In this document: in pieces, positions 57,901-64,000 of the stretch
Numbering within the stretch: the stretch's first letter is position 1
Layout: every line of letters begins with the position of its first letter
DNA from: Candidatus Zipacnadia bacterium
Lineage (GTDB): Bacteria > Armatimonadota > Zipacnadia > Zipacnadales > UBA5352
Length of the DNA: 64,000 nt
NCBI GenBank assembly: GCA_029820945.1
Contig: JALGUJ010000001.1
Span: 1 to 64,000, forward strand
Reading direction: 5' to 3'
Notes under the pieces: model-generated
Databases searched by the model: none
What the model was told of the DNA's origin: nothing
The model's input: only the letters and a program-made list of their open reading frames with translations
Made by a program: the position numbers and the translations under genes

Positions 57901-58023
57901 CCAGCGAATCCACGTCGCGGCCGCATCCGGCGGGACCGCCATTGGCTCGGCGGCCAGCGCACCGGTCGCGGCCGCGCACACGATCAACGCCGGCACGATC
58001 TGCATGTGCAGAGCATGGGACAT
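54919..58023 (-). CDS. Exported GH20-like glycosidase with C-terminal ThuA/GATase-like domain
   Basis: 1,034 residues with a signal peptide (IVPALIVCAAATGALAAEP). Residues 40-170 look like the beta-N-acetylhexosaminidase N-terminal (GH20b, zincin-like) domain ending in DAGVYYAAQTLRQLLE. The TIM-barrel-like region starts at about 180 (LDWPDLSERGEWGG) and includes ICAWLSEAHVQC followed by CRCPRC, a cysteine cluster seen in GH20-like enzymes. The Glu in LSEAH sits where a catalytic acid is expected. Beta-sandwich modules follow. The last ~200 residues resemble a ThuA/trehalose-utilisation GATase-like domain (LRDYVSAGGGLVVTHDA). GAGGGGG precedes the ATG at 58023; 12 residues of an earlier start are rejected. 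It is upstream of the LamG/GH112-like gene. Confidence 0.75.
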   Translation of the reverse strand: MSHALHMQIVPALIVCAAATGALAAEPMAVPPDAAATWIRWTLPMPKQIEIPRKVVLAPDQVRIRARREAGPAERTACEQLRALFAERAGVQADGEAFEIVLGVCDAEGRVRHRPAIDPDRLRGVRNSEQAYAIVPYADDELVLTGLTDAGVYYAAQTLRQLLEATLTEESVEIPLAEVLDWPDLSERGEWGGSSVRDIEWMAAHKMNLVETHVREMVDEDGTPTVEVNEEAIALGRRNALKVVPIITHLDHLLRTGVYDAYPELVGRGYDVETADRGLIAPCASQPQFIDVLAGWMDGMSSIDGVTDICAWLSEAHVQCRCPRCQRLGQYVLESRAIVEAYRRNQQKHPDVGLRILLTQGSYSTNDEVLAEVPPDVGVTYYDGGRTYDSSRDEMIYPLLEDYAAQGRWLGCYPQLTASWRIVCPWTGPQFIHYRMNEFVDDGLECLCGYATPDNICYQFNVLAAAEWSWNARGRSPREFAAAWATREGFEDPDAVAEWAVRMGPVGWDLYGSRVPYSAFFGRAASLVKQGAVPTLGEGMYRYFPTLEHLDADIETCRWAAETAHGWDAPALVAEAEAIGGMLRMLRTIYDMGVVLADETLEPETARPRLNEEMYEMALASFQAEEAMRDWRDALEGWDGASRFDDTLEVIGQTASEIGEHLRQFGIRDPGLPYRTNTIGQWNAEDFEESRRIEKTFEVTELLQSPGTYQVGFRYTSGWHGLVQYAVRLLAAPKDAPEETVEIAVDEHRGVAAHRNEANVYTVEVPEVDRSRAYFIRVDIQGTADSGQPPGRKGCSGNVWMRKEGSLDPDAPPPELEPMTPEQAARFGPPAFQSDRIHVGVLPAAYGSGGIHSWLARQETLEVLPVARISPDVVAPCDAVVIPQPKVVSVVGGEEVAALRDYVSAGGGLVVTHDAAGFRGLPAILPEICAAGIDKERHADWVVVAEHPVTEGIPPDQAQPHSYYDHILLEPGPSGVVLARSAETEDAVVIAGEHGEGRYVAIGLAVGLAEDGSDVEPEGAEARLLLNAVTWAAG

Positions 58024-58186
58024 CGCGATACCCCCTCGGGCGCGCGTGGTGCGCTTCATCCTGACATCGGGGAGCCCTTACGCCGTGCGCAGGCGAATCC
58101 CTTCCCGTGCAGGCAGGAGCACTGCGGGTAATCACGAAGGCTCACATGGTCCGCAAGGCACCAACGCAGGGGAGAATCACAGGCCG

Positions 58187-58738
58187 ATGCGTCGGCTTTC
58201 TCGGGCGCTATCCATCGCGCTTGCCGCCGCTATCGTCCTGCCGGGCGGCTGCACGGTCGTTCGGCAGGACGTGCGCGAGCCCGTCTTGCCGCAGCCACAG
58301 GCCGCGAGCGAGTTCGAAGCCCGTTGCGTCCGCGTGATCGACGGCGACACCATCGAGCTCGATGATGGCGAGCATGTGCGCTACATCGGCATGGACACGC
58401 CGGAGATGCGCCCGGTCGAGCCCTGGGCGGAGGCGGCGACGGAGGCGAACCGCGAGCTGGTCGAGGGCGAGATGCTTCGACTGGAGACGGATGTCCAGCT
58501 ACGCGACCGCTACGGCCGCCTGCTGGCCTACGTCTACGTGGGCGACCTCTTCGTCAACGAGCGACTGGTCCGCGACGGCTACGCCCACGCCGTCAGCTAC
58601 CCGCCGAACGTGGCGCACCAGGAGGAGCTGGTCGCGGCCCAACGCGAGGCGCGGGAGGCCGACCGTGGGCTCTGGGGCGATGAGAGTCAGCAGCAGCCCA
58701 AAGCTGCACACGGCCGTCCGCCAGACGCCAACGAGTGA
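58187..58738 (+). CDS. Exported staphylococcal-nuclease-like (SNase) protein, possible lipoprotein
   Basis: 183 residues. A signal peptide ends in LPGGC; a lipobox-like Cys22 could be lipid-modified. The SNase domain is complete: VIDGDTIEL, YIGMDTPE (Ca-site Asp), RDRYGRLLAYVYV with the catalytic Arg, and NERLVRDGYA. It cuts DNA or RNA at the cell surface, for nutrition or competition. The ATG is preceded by GGGGAG about 12 bases upstream. It is divergent from the GH20-like gene, with nothing linking it functionally to its neighbours. Confidence 0.93.
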   Translation: MRRLSRALSIALAAAIVLPGGCTVVRQDVREPVLPQPQAASEFEARCVRVIDGDTIELDDGEHVRYIGMDTPEMRPVEPWAEAATEANRELVEGEMLRLETDVQLRDRYGRLLAYVYVGDLFVNERLVRDGYAHAVSYPPNVAHQEELVAAQREAREADRGLWGDESQQQPKAAHGRPPDANE

Positions 58739-58932
58739 CACGCCCGCAGCACCATGACCTTCGCACCTGTCGCCTGGACCCAATCAGGCCCGTCAGGCGT
58801 ACGTACACTCGGTAGTCGATCAGACGAGCAGGCAGCTTCACGAGCGCCGGCCCGGGGCGGGTGAACCTGGGTGCGGTGGGTCAGGGCCCCTCCGGGCCGG
58901 TCCAGCGCTGACGCCGGGAGGAATGATGGCGC

Positions 58933-59214
58933 ATGAAGCTCAACGTCGCAGCATTCGGACTGACGTGCGCGATCGTGTGGGCCGTCTCGTTGCCGCTGCT
59001 GGCCTGGTGGTTCATCCTGCTGGAGGGCCCGGATGCTACGGTGGGGCTGCTCGGGCGCATGTACCCGGGCTATGCGGCGACGGCGGTCGGCAGTCTCGTC
59101 GGCATCCTCTGGGGCTTCGCCGACGGACTGGCCGGCGGCCTGATCTTCGCCTGGCTCTACAACACGCTCGCCGAGCGGCTCGCGGCGCAGCCCGAACCGG
59201 CTGAGGCGGCCTGA
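58933..59214 (+). CDS. Small two-helix membrane protein (holin-annotated family)
   Basis: 93 residues with two hydrophobic helices (about 8-30 and 48-75) joined by a short loop LEGPDATVGLLGRMYPG. It matches the pattern of small conserved membrane proteins (KLNVAAFGLTC...GSLVGILWGFxDG..IFAWLYN) often labelled bacteriophage holin. That label is doubtful here because no lysis or phage genes are nearby. GGGAGG lies 12-17 bases before the ATG. It is 194 bases after the nuclease gene. Confidence 0.8.
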   Translation: MKLNVAAFGLTCAIVWAVSLPLLAWWFILLEGPDATVGLLGRMYPGYAATAVGSLVGILWGFADGLAGGLIFAWLYNTLAERLAAQPEPAEAA

Positions 59215-59224
59215 CCGCATCGGC

Positions 59225-60436
59225 TCACTCGGCCTCGACCACGAGCGGGGCGGCCCACAGCGACCCGCCGATGGGCGCGGAGCCGCTCCGCGCCTCAAAG
59301 GTGATCGTGTACTCACCTGCAGGCACCGCCGCGAAGACCGCCACCGCCTCGCGCGGGGAGGTCGGCCCGATGTCCCGCAGCACGAGCCCGTGGGCCGGCA
59401 CCAGCCTGTCGCCCGCCCGCAGCCGCAGGCTGAGATCGACGATCCGCTCGCGTTGGAAGGTCGCCAGCCGCACGGGAATGCGCAGCTCACCCGGCACGGC
59501 AGTCTCGGGCACGTCCGCATCGAGCGCCAGATGGCCGTCGAGATAGCGCACGCTATCCAGACCGGCGCAGGCGACGAGCCCGACGGAGTACTTGGTCGAC
59601 TCTCCGGGGGCAAGTTCTCGCGCGTCGAAGATGACCTCCTGTGAGATGATCGGCGTGCCACCCGGGCTGCCCGCCCAGGAGTAGAAGACCACGTCCTCGT
59701 TGAACTCCTCGGGGGACACGACCGTCGCGCACAGCAGCTTCCGCTCGGAGTCCACCAGCGCCATCCAGGGCTGGGCGGGCGCGAGGAAGCGGCTCCAGCG
59801 CTCCTGAGGCGCCTCGCCGAGCAGCATCGCCTCGGGCGAGGTCTCCGCGAGTGTCCGGCGGCGCTCGGTCGTCGGCGCGATGGGCATCACCAGCCGCTGT
59901 GTGCCAGCGGTCACGTCCGCCTGCCCGCCGAGCTGGTACATCCCGTGCAGCCAGTAGCTCCTGCCGAACGCCTCGTCACCGGTGTTCGTGAGCGTCACGG
60001 CCATGCCAACAGTCGCCCGGTTCTGCCCGAGCGACACCTGCCGAGTGACCATCCCCCGGCTGACGCGCACGCTCCAGATGTCCGGGGCCTCCTGGAGCTG
60101 GATGATCTCGGCCTCGTACGGCTCCAGGGAGTACGCGCCGCCGGGGTAGAGCCAGTCGGTCAGGCCCCAGCCGTTGCGATGCTCGCGGTAGACCGGGATC
60201 GGCGGGATGACCTGCTCTCGCGTGATGCGGCCCGGCGCCAGCAGCGGTCCGTGGCCCTTCAGCTCGAAGTCCGAGATCGCGCCGCCCATCGCCGGCAGCA
60301 CCCGCACCAGGAGCAGGTCGTTCTCCAGCGTGATGTACTCGACGCCGTCGATGGTCTCCTCGCGCACGGTGCACTCGGCCCACGCGCCCGCGGCGGCGAG
60401 TGCGATGATGGCGGCGGCGAGCCACGGCGGCCTCAC
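59225..60436 (-). CDS. Exported galactose-mutarotase-like beta-sandwich protein
   Basis: 403 residues. Signal peptide: WLAAAIIALAAAGAWAE. The N-terminal segment ENDLLLVRVLPAMGGAISDFE followed by GHGPLLAP is the pattern of aldose-1-epimerase/mutarotase-like supersandwich proteins. The rest is beta-rich without an assigned family. The start is GTG at 60436, overlapping the stop codon of the upstream gene as GTGA, with GGAGGG 5-10 bases before it. An extended frame of 48 more residues inside the upstream gene is rejected. The coupling implies a shared export step and a shared polysaccharide substrate. Confidence 0.7.
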   Translation of the reverse strand: MRPPWLAAAIIALAAAGAWAECTVREETIDGVEYITLENDLLLVRVLPAMGGAISDFELKGHGPLLAPGRITREQVIPPIPVYREHRNGWGLTDWLYPGGAYSLEPYEAEIIQLQEAPDIWSVRVSRGMVTRQVSLGQNRATVGMAVTLTNTGDEAFGRSYWLHGMYQLGGQADVTAGTQRLVMPIAPTTERRRTLAETSPEAMLLGEAPQERWSRFLAPAQPWMALVDSERKLLCATVVSPEEFNEDVVFYSWAGSPGGTPIISQEVIFDARELAPGESTKYSVGLVACAGLDSVRYLDGHLALDADVPETAVPGELRIPVRLATFQRERIVDLSLRLRAGDRLVPAHGLVLRDIGPTSPREAVAVFAAVPAGEYTITFEARSGSAPIGGSLWAAPLVVEAE

Positions 60437-63400
60437 TGCAGGCCCTCCTCGTAGTCCAGGTCGCGGAGCAGCGTCCCCCACAGCCCCAGCTCCCGGCACA
60501 TCTCGACCGTCCCGCCCGGCAGATCGTAGCCTGCGGGGTACCACCGCTCGGTCGAGAGCGGGTGGAAGCTCCCATGCCACGGGTAGGTCTCGTCGAGTGC
60601 CGCCAGCACCCGGTCCGTCAGCGTCAGCAACGCGGGGCCGTTGGGCGCGGCAATCACCAGCTTCCCGCGCTCGATGCTCACCCGCTGAGGCCCGTCATGG
60701 ACGCGCACGTGCACCACTGGGCCGCCGCCCGCCTCGGCGGCGCCCACCACCGGGATCGCGACCTCGGCGCGCTGCTCCTTAGGCGCGGCGCCGGCGTACC
60801 ACCAGCGGAAGTACTCCGCGATGAACCCCGCCGCGCGCCGCTCGAACTCGCTCGGCTCGTCCGGAGTGACGATCTCGCACGCGGGCGCGCCCTCCCGCAC
60901 GAACGGGAAGCTCTCCAGCTCGTTCGGCTCCAGGCGGAAGATGGACGAGTCGTAGACCAGGAGGGTCGAACCGGCTTCGCTGAGTGCGAGCTGGCCCACC
61001 TCGTGCTCGGCGATGGGCAGCGGCCGGATCTCGCCATCAGCACCGGACAGCCTCTCGACGCGGGCCACGATGCGCGCGGGCATCCTGCCCTGCGCGACGC
61101 GCAGCCGCGCCGGCCCGCCGACCCACGCGCCGCGGATCTCCAGCACCACCCAGTCGCGACCGCGCAGCTCCAGATCGAGCGTGGTATCCGTGCCGGCCAC
61201 GGACTGCTCGATGGTGCCACCGTCGTAGGGCGCCACGATGGGCGCCCCCTCTTCCAGCAGCCAGCTCCCGTCCAGCGTGACCGTCGCCTGCACCGGCGTG
61301 ACCTCGACGTTGACGACGGCGATGGCGGCGTCGCCGCGCTCTCCGTAGCGCGCGCAGACCACCGGCGCGGCGGTGCGCACGCCGTGCACCGGCCACCAGC
61401 CGCGCGCGAGCAGGTCCACCATCATGCGCTGGAACTCGAGCGCGGGTGGGCAGCCCATCGTCCAGTCCGGCGCCGGCGCAATGCCATAGGCGAGACCGGC
61501 GGCCATGTCACGCCGCAGCCTCGCCTGGTAGACGCGCTGGATGTCGCGGGCCGAGTACTCGCGCCAGTTGACCTCCGAGCCGAGATTGTCCGCCCGCGCG
61601 GAGCTGTGCAGGCCGATGAACTTGTGGCCGCAGATGCGCCTCAGCTTCTCGTACCAGTAGCGGCCGATGCTCTGGCCGTCCTGACCGGTCTCGGCGTTGA
61701 GCTGGCGGTGTTCGACCATGAAGCTGTCGGCGCTGAACATGGCGCCGTAGAAGAAGTCGTGCTCGCCGCCGGGGTTGAACTTCACGCCCGCGCGGAAGGC
61801 GCCGTCGCGCACCATGAAGCTGTGCAGGTAGTCGCACTGCAGCGCCATCGCCTGGCCGTCGAGCGCGTAGGGGCCATCCCCGTCATACGCCGCGCCCGGC
61901 GTCTCGGCCACGTGCGGGCCGCGGTAGCGGAAGTGACCGAATGAGTTGTCGTGGCCGAAGCCGGTGGTCTGGGCGATCTCGCAGGCGCGCCGGATGTCGT
62001 CGCTGAAGACCCGGCCGTAGAGCCCGCCCCAGGCGAAGGTGCGGTAGTCCGTGTCGTAGCTCTTCACGCCCTGGCGGCCGAGCGGCCGGATCATGTTGTC
62101 CGCGTAGATGGTCTGCGCCAGCGTCGCCTCGGCCGAGTTGATGATGTACCAGCACGTGGCGATGTTCCACTCCCAGGTGCGGTCGATCTTCCGCCGCCGG
62201 TCGGCGTGCATGTCCTCGGGCCGCCAGGAGGTGAACATGGGGCTGCGCTTGGCCACATCCGGGAAGCCCGGCTGGTAGTCCCACAGCGCCTCGCGGCCCC
62301 ACATGTCGCCGGCGCGCTTCCAGGGGGCGTAGAACCAGTCGTGCGTGATCTGCGCGCGGCGCACGCGCTCGCGGGAGTAGCCGTCGCGGTAGTAACTGTT
62401 GACGTGCCCGCAGCCCTCGATGCCGCGCGCGAAGCCCGGATGCACGTCCGGCGCCGGCCAGAAGCGCCCGGGGAACATGCGGTAGTAGCGCTCCACCGCG
62501 CCGAGGTGGCCGAAGTCGCCCCGGAAGGGGAAGACCACGAAGCTCGCCACGTCCTTCTTCCCCGGCGGCAGGTGCAGGCGCGTGCCGTAGTAGAACGCGC
62601 CCTCCTCGTCCAGCCCGCTCTCCATGAAGGCGTTCAGCGAATCGCCCGCCAGCCCCATCGCCAGCCCGGCCTCGCCGTCGCTCACACAGGCGAGCGGGAA
62701 GGTAGACAGGTCTGTGTGCCGCCCCACGCCCGGCTCCGGGTCCTGGTGCACCTGCAGGCCATCGAAGAGTCCCGTCGGCGTCATATTCTCCAGCGGCGTG
62801 ACCATCCGCAACGCCACGTCCACAGGCTCGTCCGCGTTGTTGATAAGCGCGAAGGTCACCACGAGTCCCAGCTCGTGCGCCTCCAGCTTCCGCACGATCC
62901 GCAGGTCCAGCCCGTCCACCTGCAGGGCCTGGCCGGCAGCAGTTACCGCATGATCGGTCACCGTTTCGCGCGCGGGCTCCGGCAGTTCGTGCCACTCGCC
63001 GTCCAGCCCCTCGCGTGCCATGAAGCGCAGTGTCCCCGCGGCCATGCGGAAGCCGCCGCGCTTCACGGGCCGGCGCACCCACCAGCCTGAGCCGCTCAGC
63101 GACAGCGCCCGGTGCAGCTCCCTCCGGCCGGTGGCGTCCAGCACAATCTCCACGTTGCCCCACCGCACCGGCCACGCCCGGTCCATGGCCGCCTGCGTGC
63201 GCGCGAAGGCCGCGTCGTAGTCCACGTCCGTCTCGATCTCGGGCACAGGCGCGGCGGTGTCGGCGGTCTCCTCGACGGTCAGCGCGTCGAAGATGATCTC
63301 CGCGTGCCGGTAGGCGTCGGCGGTGTACGTGTAGAGGTCGAGTGCCGCGACGCGGCTCGGCACGCCCGCAAACTCCGACGAGGTCTCGGTGGTCTGCACC

Positions 63401-63807
63401 CCGGGCACGAACTGCAGGCGCACCCACTGCCCCGTCTTCGCGTAGGGCGCGTACCAGGTATGCCGCGCGAGCCGGTTGCCCTCCGGATCGATCAGCGCCA
63501 CCTGGATCGAGTTCGCCCACTCGAGGATCTTCGCGCTGATCGAGAGGCGCATCCCACGCATGTCGGTGGTCGGGAACCGCCAGCGGATCTTGCAGGTGCC
63601 CGGCCCGTCGGTCGAGTCGAAGCTAAGCCTGACCGCATGCTCGCCCTCCACACGGTCATCGACCAGCTCCATCGCCCCGTTCTCCCCACGGTAGCCGTCG
63701 CGCAGCTCGAGGCCGTCGAGGCTCTCGAAGCCGTTCGCGACGTCCTCCGGCGCGGCGAGGACGCTCAGCGGCAGCAGCAGGCATAGACCAGCAACGAGCG
63801 CGCGCAT
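60433..63807 (-). CDS. Exported large protein, unrecognised family, glycosidase-like
   Basis: 1,124 residues with a signal peptide (ALVAGLCLLLPLSVLAAP). Residues 30-190 look like a carbohydrate-binding jelly roll. The centre has long runs rich in Trp, Tyr, His and Asp (SYYRDGYSRERV, TWEWNIATCWYIIN, YDTDYRTFAWGGLYGR, GHDNSFGHFRYRG), suggesting a large catalytic fold of the alpha/alpha or TIM type. I cannot name a family. GGAGG lies 5-9 bases before the ATG. It is translationally coupled (GTGA) with the mutarotase-like gene. As the rightmost gene, its upstream region is cut at the window edge. Confidence 0.7.
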   Translation of the reverse strand: MRALVAGLCLLLPLSVLAAPEDVANGFESLDGLELRDGYRGENGAMELVDDRVEGEHAVRLSFDSTDGPGTCKIRWRFPTTDMRGMRLSISAKILEWANSIQVALIDPEGNRLARHTWYAPYAKTGQWVRLQFVPGVQTTETSSEFAGVPSRVAALDLYTYTADAYRHAEIIFDALTVEETADTAAPVPEIETDVDYDAAFARTQAAMDRAWPVRWGNVEIVLDATGRRELHRALSLSGSGWWVRRPVKRGGFRMAAGTLRFMAREGLDGEWHELPEPARETVTDHAVTAAGQALQVDGLDLRIVRKLEAHELGLVVTFALINNADEPVDVALRMVTPLENMTPTGLFDGLQVHQDPEPGVGRHTDLSTFPLACVSDGEAGLAMGLAGDSLNAFMESGLDEEGAFYYGTRLHLPPGKKDVASFVVFPFRGDFGHLGAVERYYRMFPGRFWPAPDVHPGFARGIEGCGHVNSYYRDGYSRERVRRAQITHDWFYAPWKRAGDMWGREALWDYQPGFPDVAKRSPMFTSWRPEDMHADRRRKIDRTWEWNIATCWYIINSAEATLAQTIYADNMIRPLGRQGVKSYDTDYRTFAWGGLYGRVFSDDIRRACEIAQTTGFGHDNSFGHFRYRGPHVAETPGAAYDGDGPYALDGQAMALQCDYLHSFMVRDGAFRAGVKFNPGGEHDFFYGAMFSADSFMVEHRQLNAETGQDGQSIGRYWYEKLRRICGHKFIGLHSSARADNLGSEVNWREYSARDIQRVYQARLRRDMAAGLAYGIAPAPDWTMGCPPALEFQRMMVDLLARGWWPVHGVRTAAPVVCARYGERGDAAIAVVNVEVTPVQATVTLDGSWLLEEGAPIVAPYDGGTIEQSVAGTDTTLDLELRGRDWVVLEIRGAWVGGPARLRVAQGRMPARIVARVERLSGADGEIRPLPIAEHEVGQLALSEAGSTLLVYDSSIFRLEPNELESFPFVREGAPACEIVTPDEPSEFERRAAGFIAEYFRWWYAGAAPKEQRAEVAIPVVGAAEAGGGPVVHVRVHDGPQRVSIERGKLVIAAPNGPALLTLTDRVLAALDETYPWHGSFHPLSTERWYPAGYDLPGGTVEMCRELGLWGTLLRDLDYEEGLQ

Positions 63808-64000
63808 GGTATCCTCCGCCCACGGGTCGTGGCGTGCCACCGCCTTCTTCGCGTTCCCCGGACGCGAACCTCCGCGCCTCGAGCCCACTGCCGAACTGCC
63901 GCAATCGTGCCCGGGCAGGTGGCCGACACCCGCTCGCGAATATGCCGTGAGCCCTGCCGACGCCGACTCGATTCGCTCCGGGAGGCCCTGCTGTGCAGAA
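63808..64000 (-). other. Upstream region at window edge
   Basis: 193 bases beyond the last gene. No start, promoter or domain could be identified on either strand, and a gene entering from the right cannot be excluded. Confidence 0.3.

Noticed and set aside
58933-59214. Evidence of a prophage from the holin-like label
   Set aside because: No other phage gene is nearby, and the small membrane family is widespread in non-phage contexts.

Overview
This is a GC-rich bacterial chromosome segment with about 33 protein genes and no rRNA, tRNA, CRISPR array or insertion sequence that I could see. The gene content suggests an uncultivated, polymer-degrading bacterium of the Armatimonadota/Hydrogenedentota/PVC type. 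The pointers are several very large secreted glycosidase-like proteins, a subtilase with a PEP-CTERM tail, a sulfatase, Gfo/Idh/MocA oxidoreductases and a DUF6785-type membrane protein. The phylum is inferred from gene content, not from a marker gene.

Left part (1-10 kb, all minus strand): a GHKL (MORC/Hsp90-like) ATPase runs off the left edge. Next comes a signalling operon: a PAS-PAS histidine kinase, a receiver domain fused to a ParA/TadZ-type ATPase, and a DUF6785-like membrane protein. A good sigma70 promoter (6995-7023) precedes it. Upstream lie a single-domain response regulator, a small N6-adenine methyltransferase and an overlapping sulfatase.

Central part (10-30 kb): transketolase with a clear terminator, a secreted TIM-barrel protein, a divergent Gfo/Idh/MocA gene, an M48 membrane protease with its own promoter, a hypothetical alpha-helical protein and the PEP-CTERM subtilase. 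The carA-carB pair follows, with a terminator-like hairpin between the two genes. A sugar operon then encodes a TIM-barrel isomerase/epimerase, an unlisted 57-residue DUF4177-like protein and an oxidoreductase. A degenerate GGDEF protein closes this part.

Right part (30-64 kb): this is dominated by exported proteins of 1,000-1,550 residues. They include a heparinase-II/III-like protein with FG-GAP repeats, a CBM9/DUF6067-like protein, a DUF6259-like protein, a LamG plus GH112-like protein, a GH20-like protein, and a pair of exported proteins joined by a GTGA overlap. Between them sit a single-chain type IIG-like restriction-modification enzyme, a C45 Ntn-hydrolase, an amidohydrolase, a nuclease lipoprotein, a small holin-like membrane protein and a two-gene methyltransferase operon. 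That operon encodes a UroD/MtaA-type methyltransferase fused to a thioredoxin-like domain, and a CobW-type GTPase. It is the most unusual enzymology in the window, because both proteins have altered metal-ligand motifs.

Other structural signals are an in-frame palindromic repeat inside the restriction enzyme gene with a second copy in the adjacent intergenic region, and a long inverted repeat upstream of carA.
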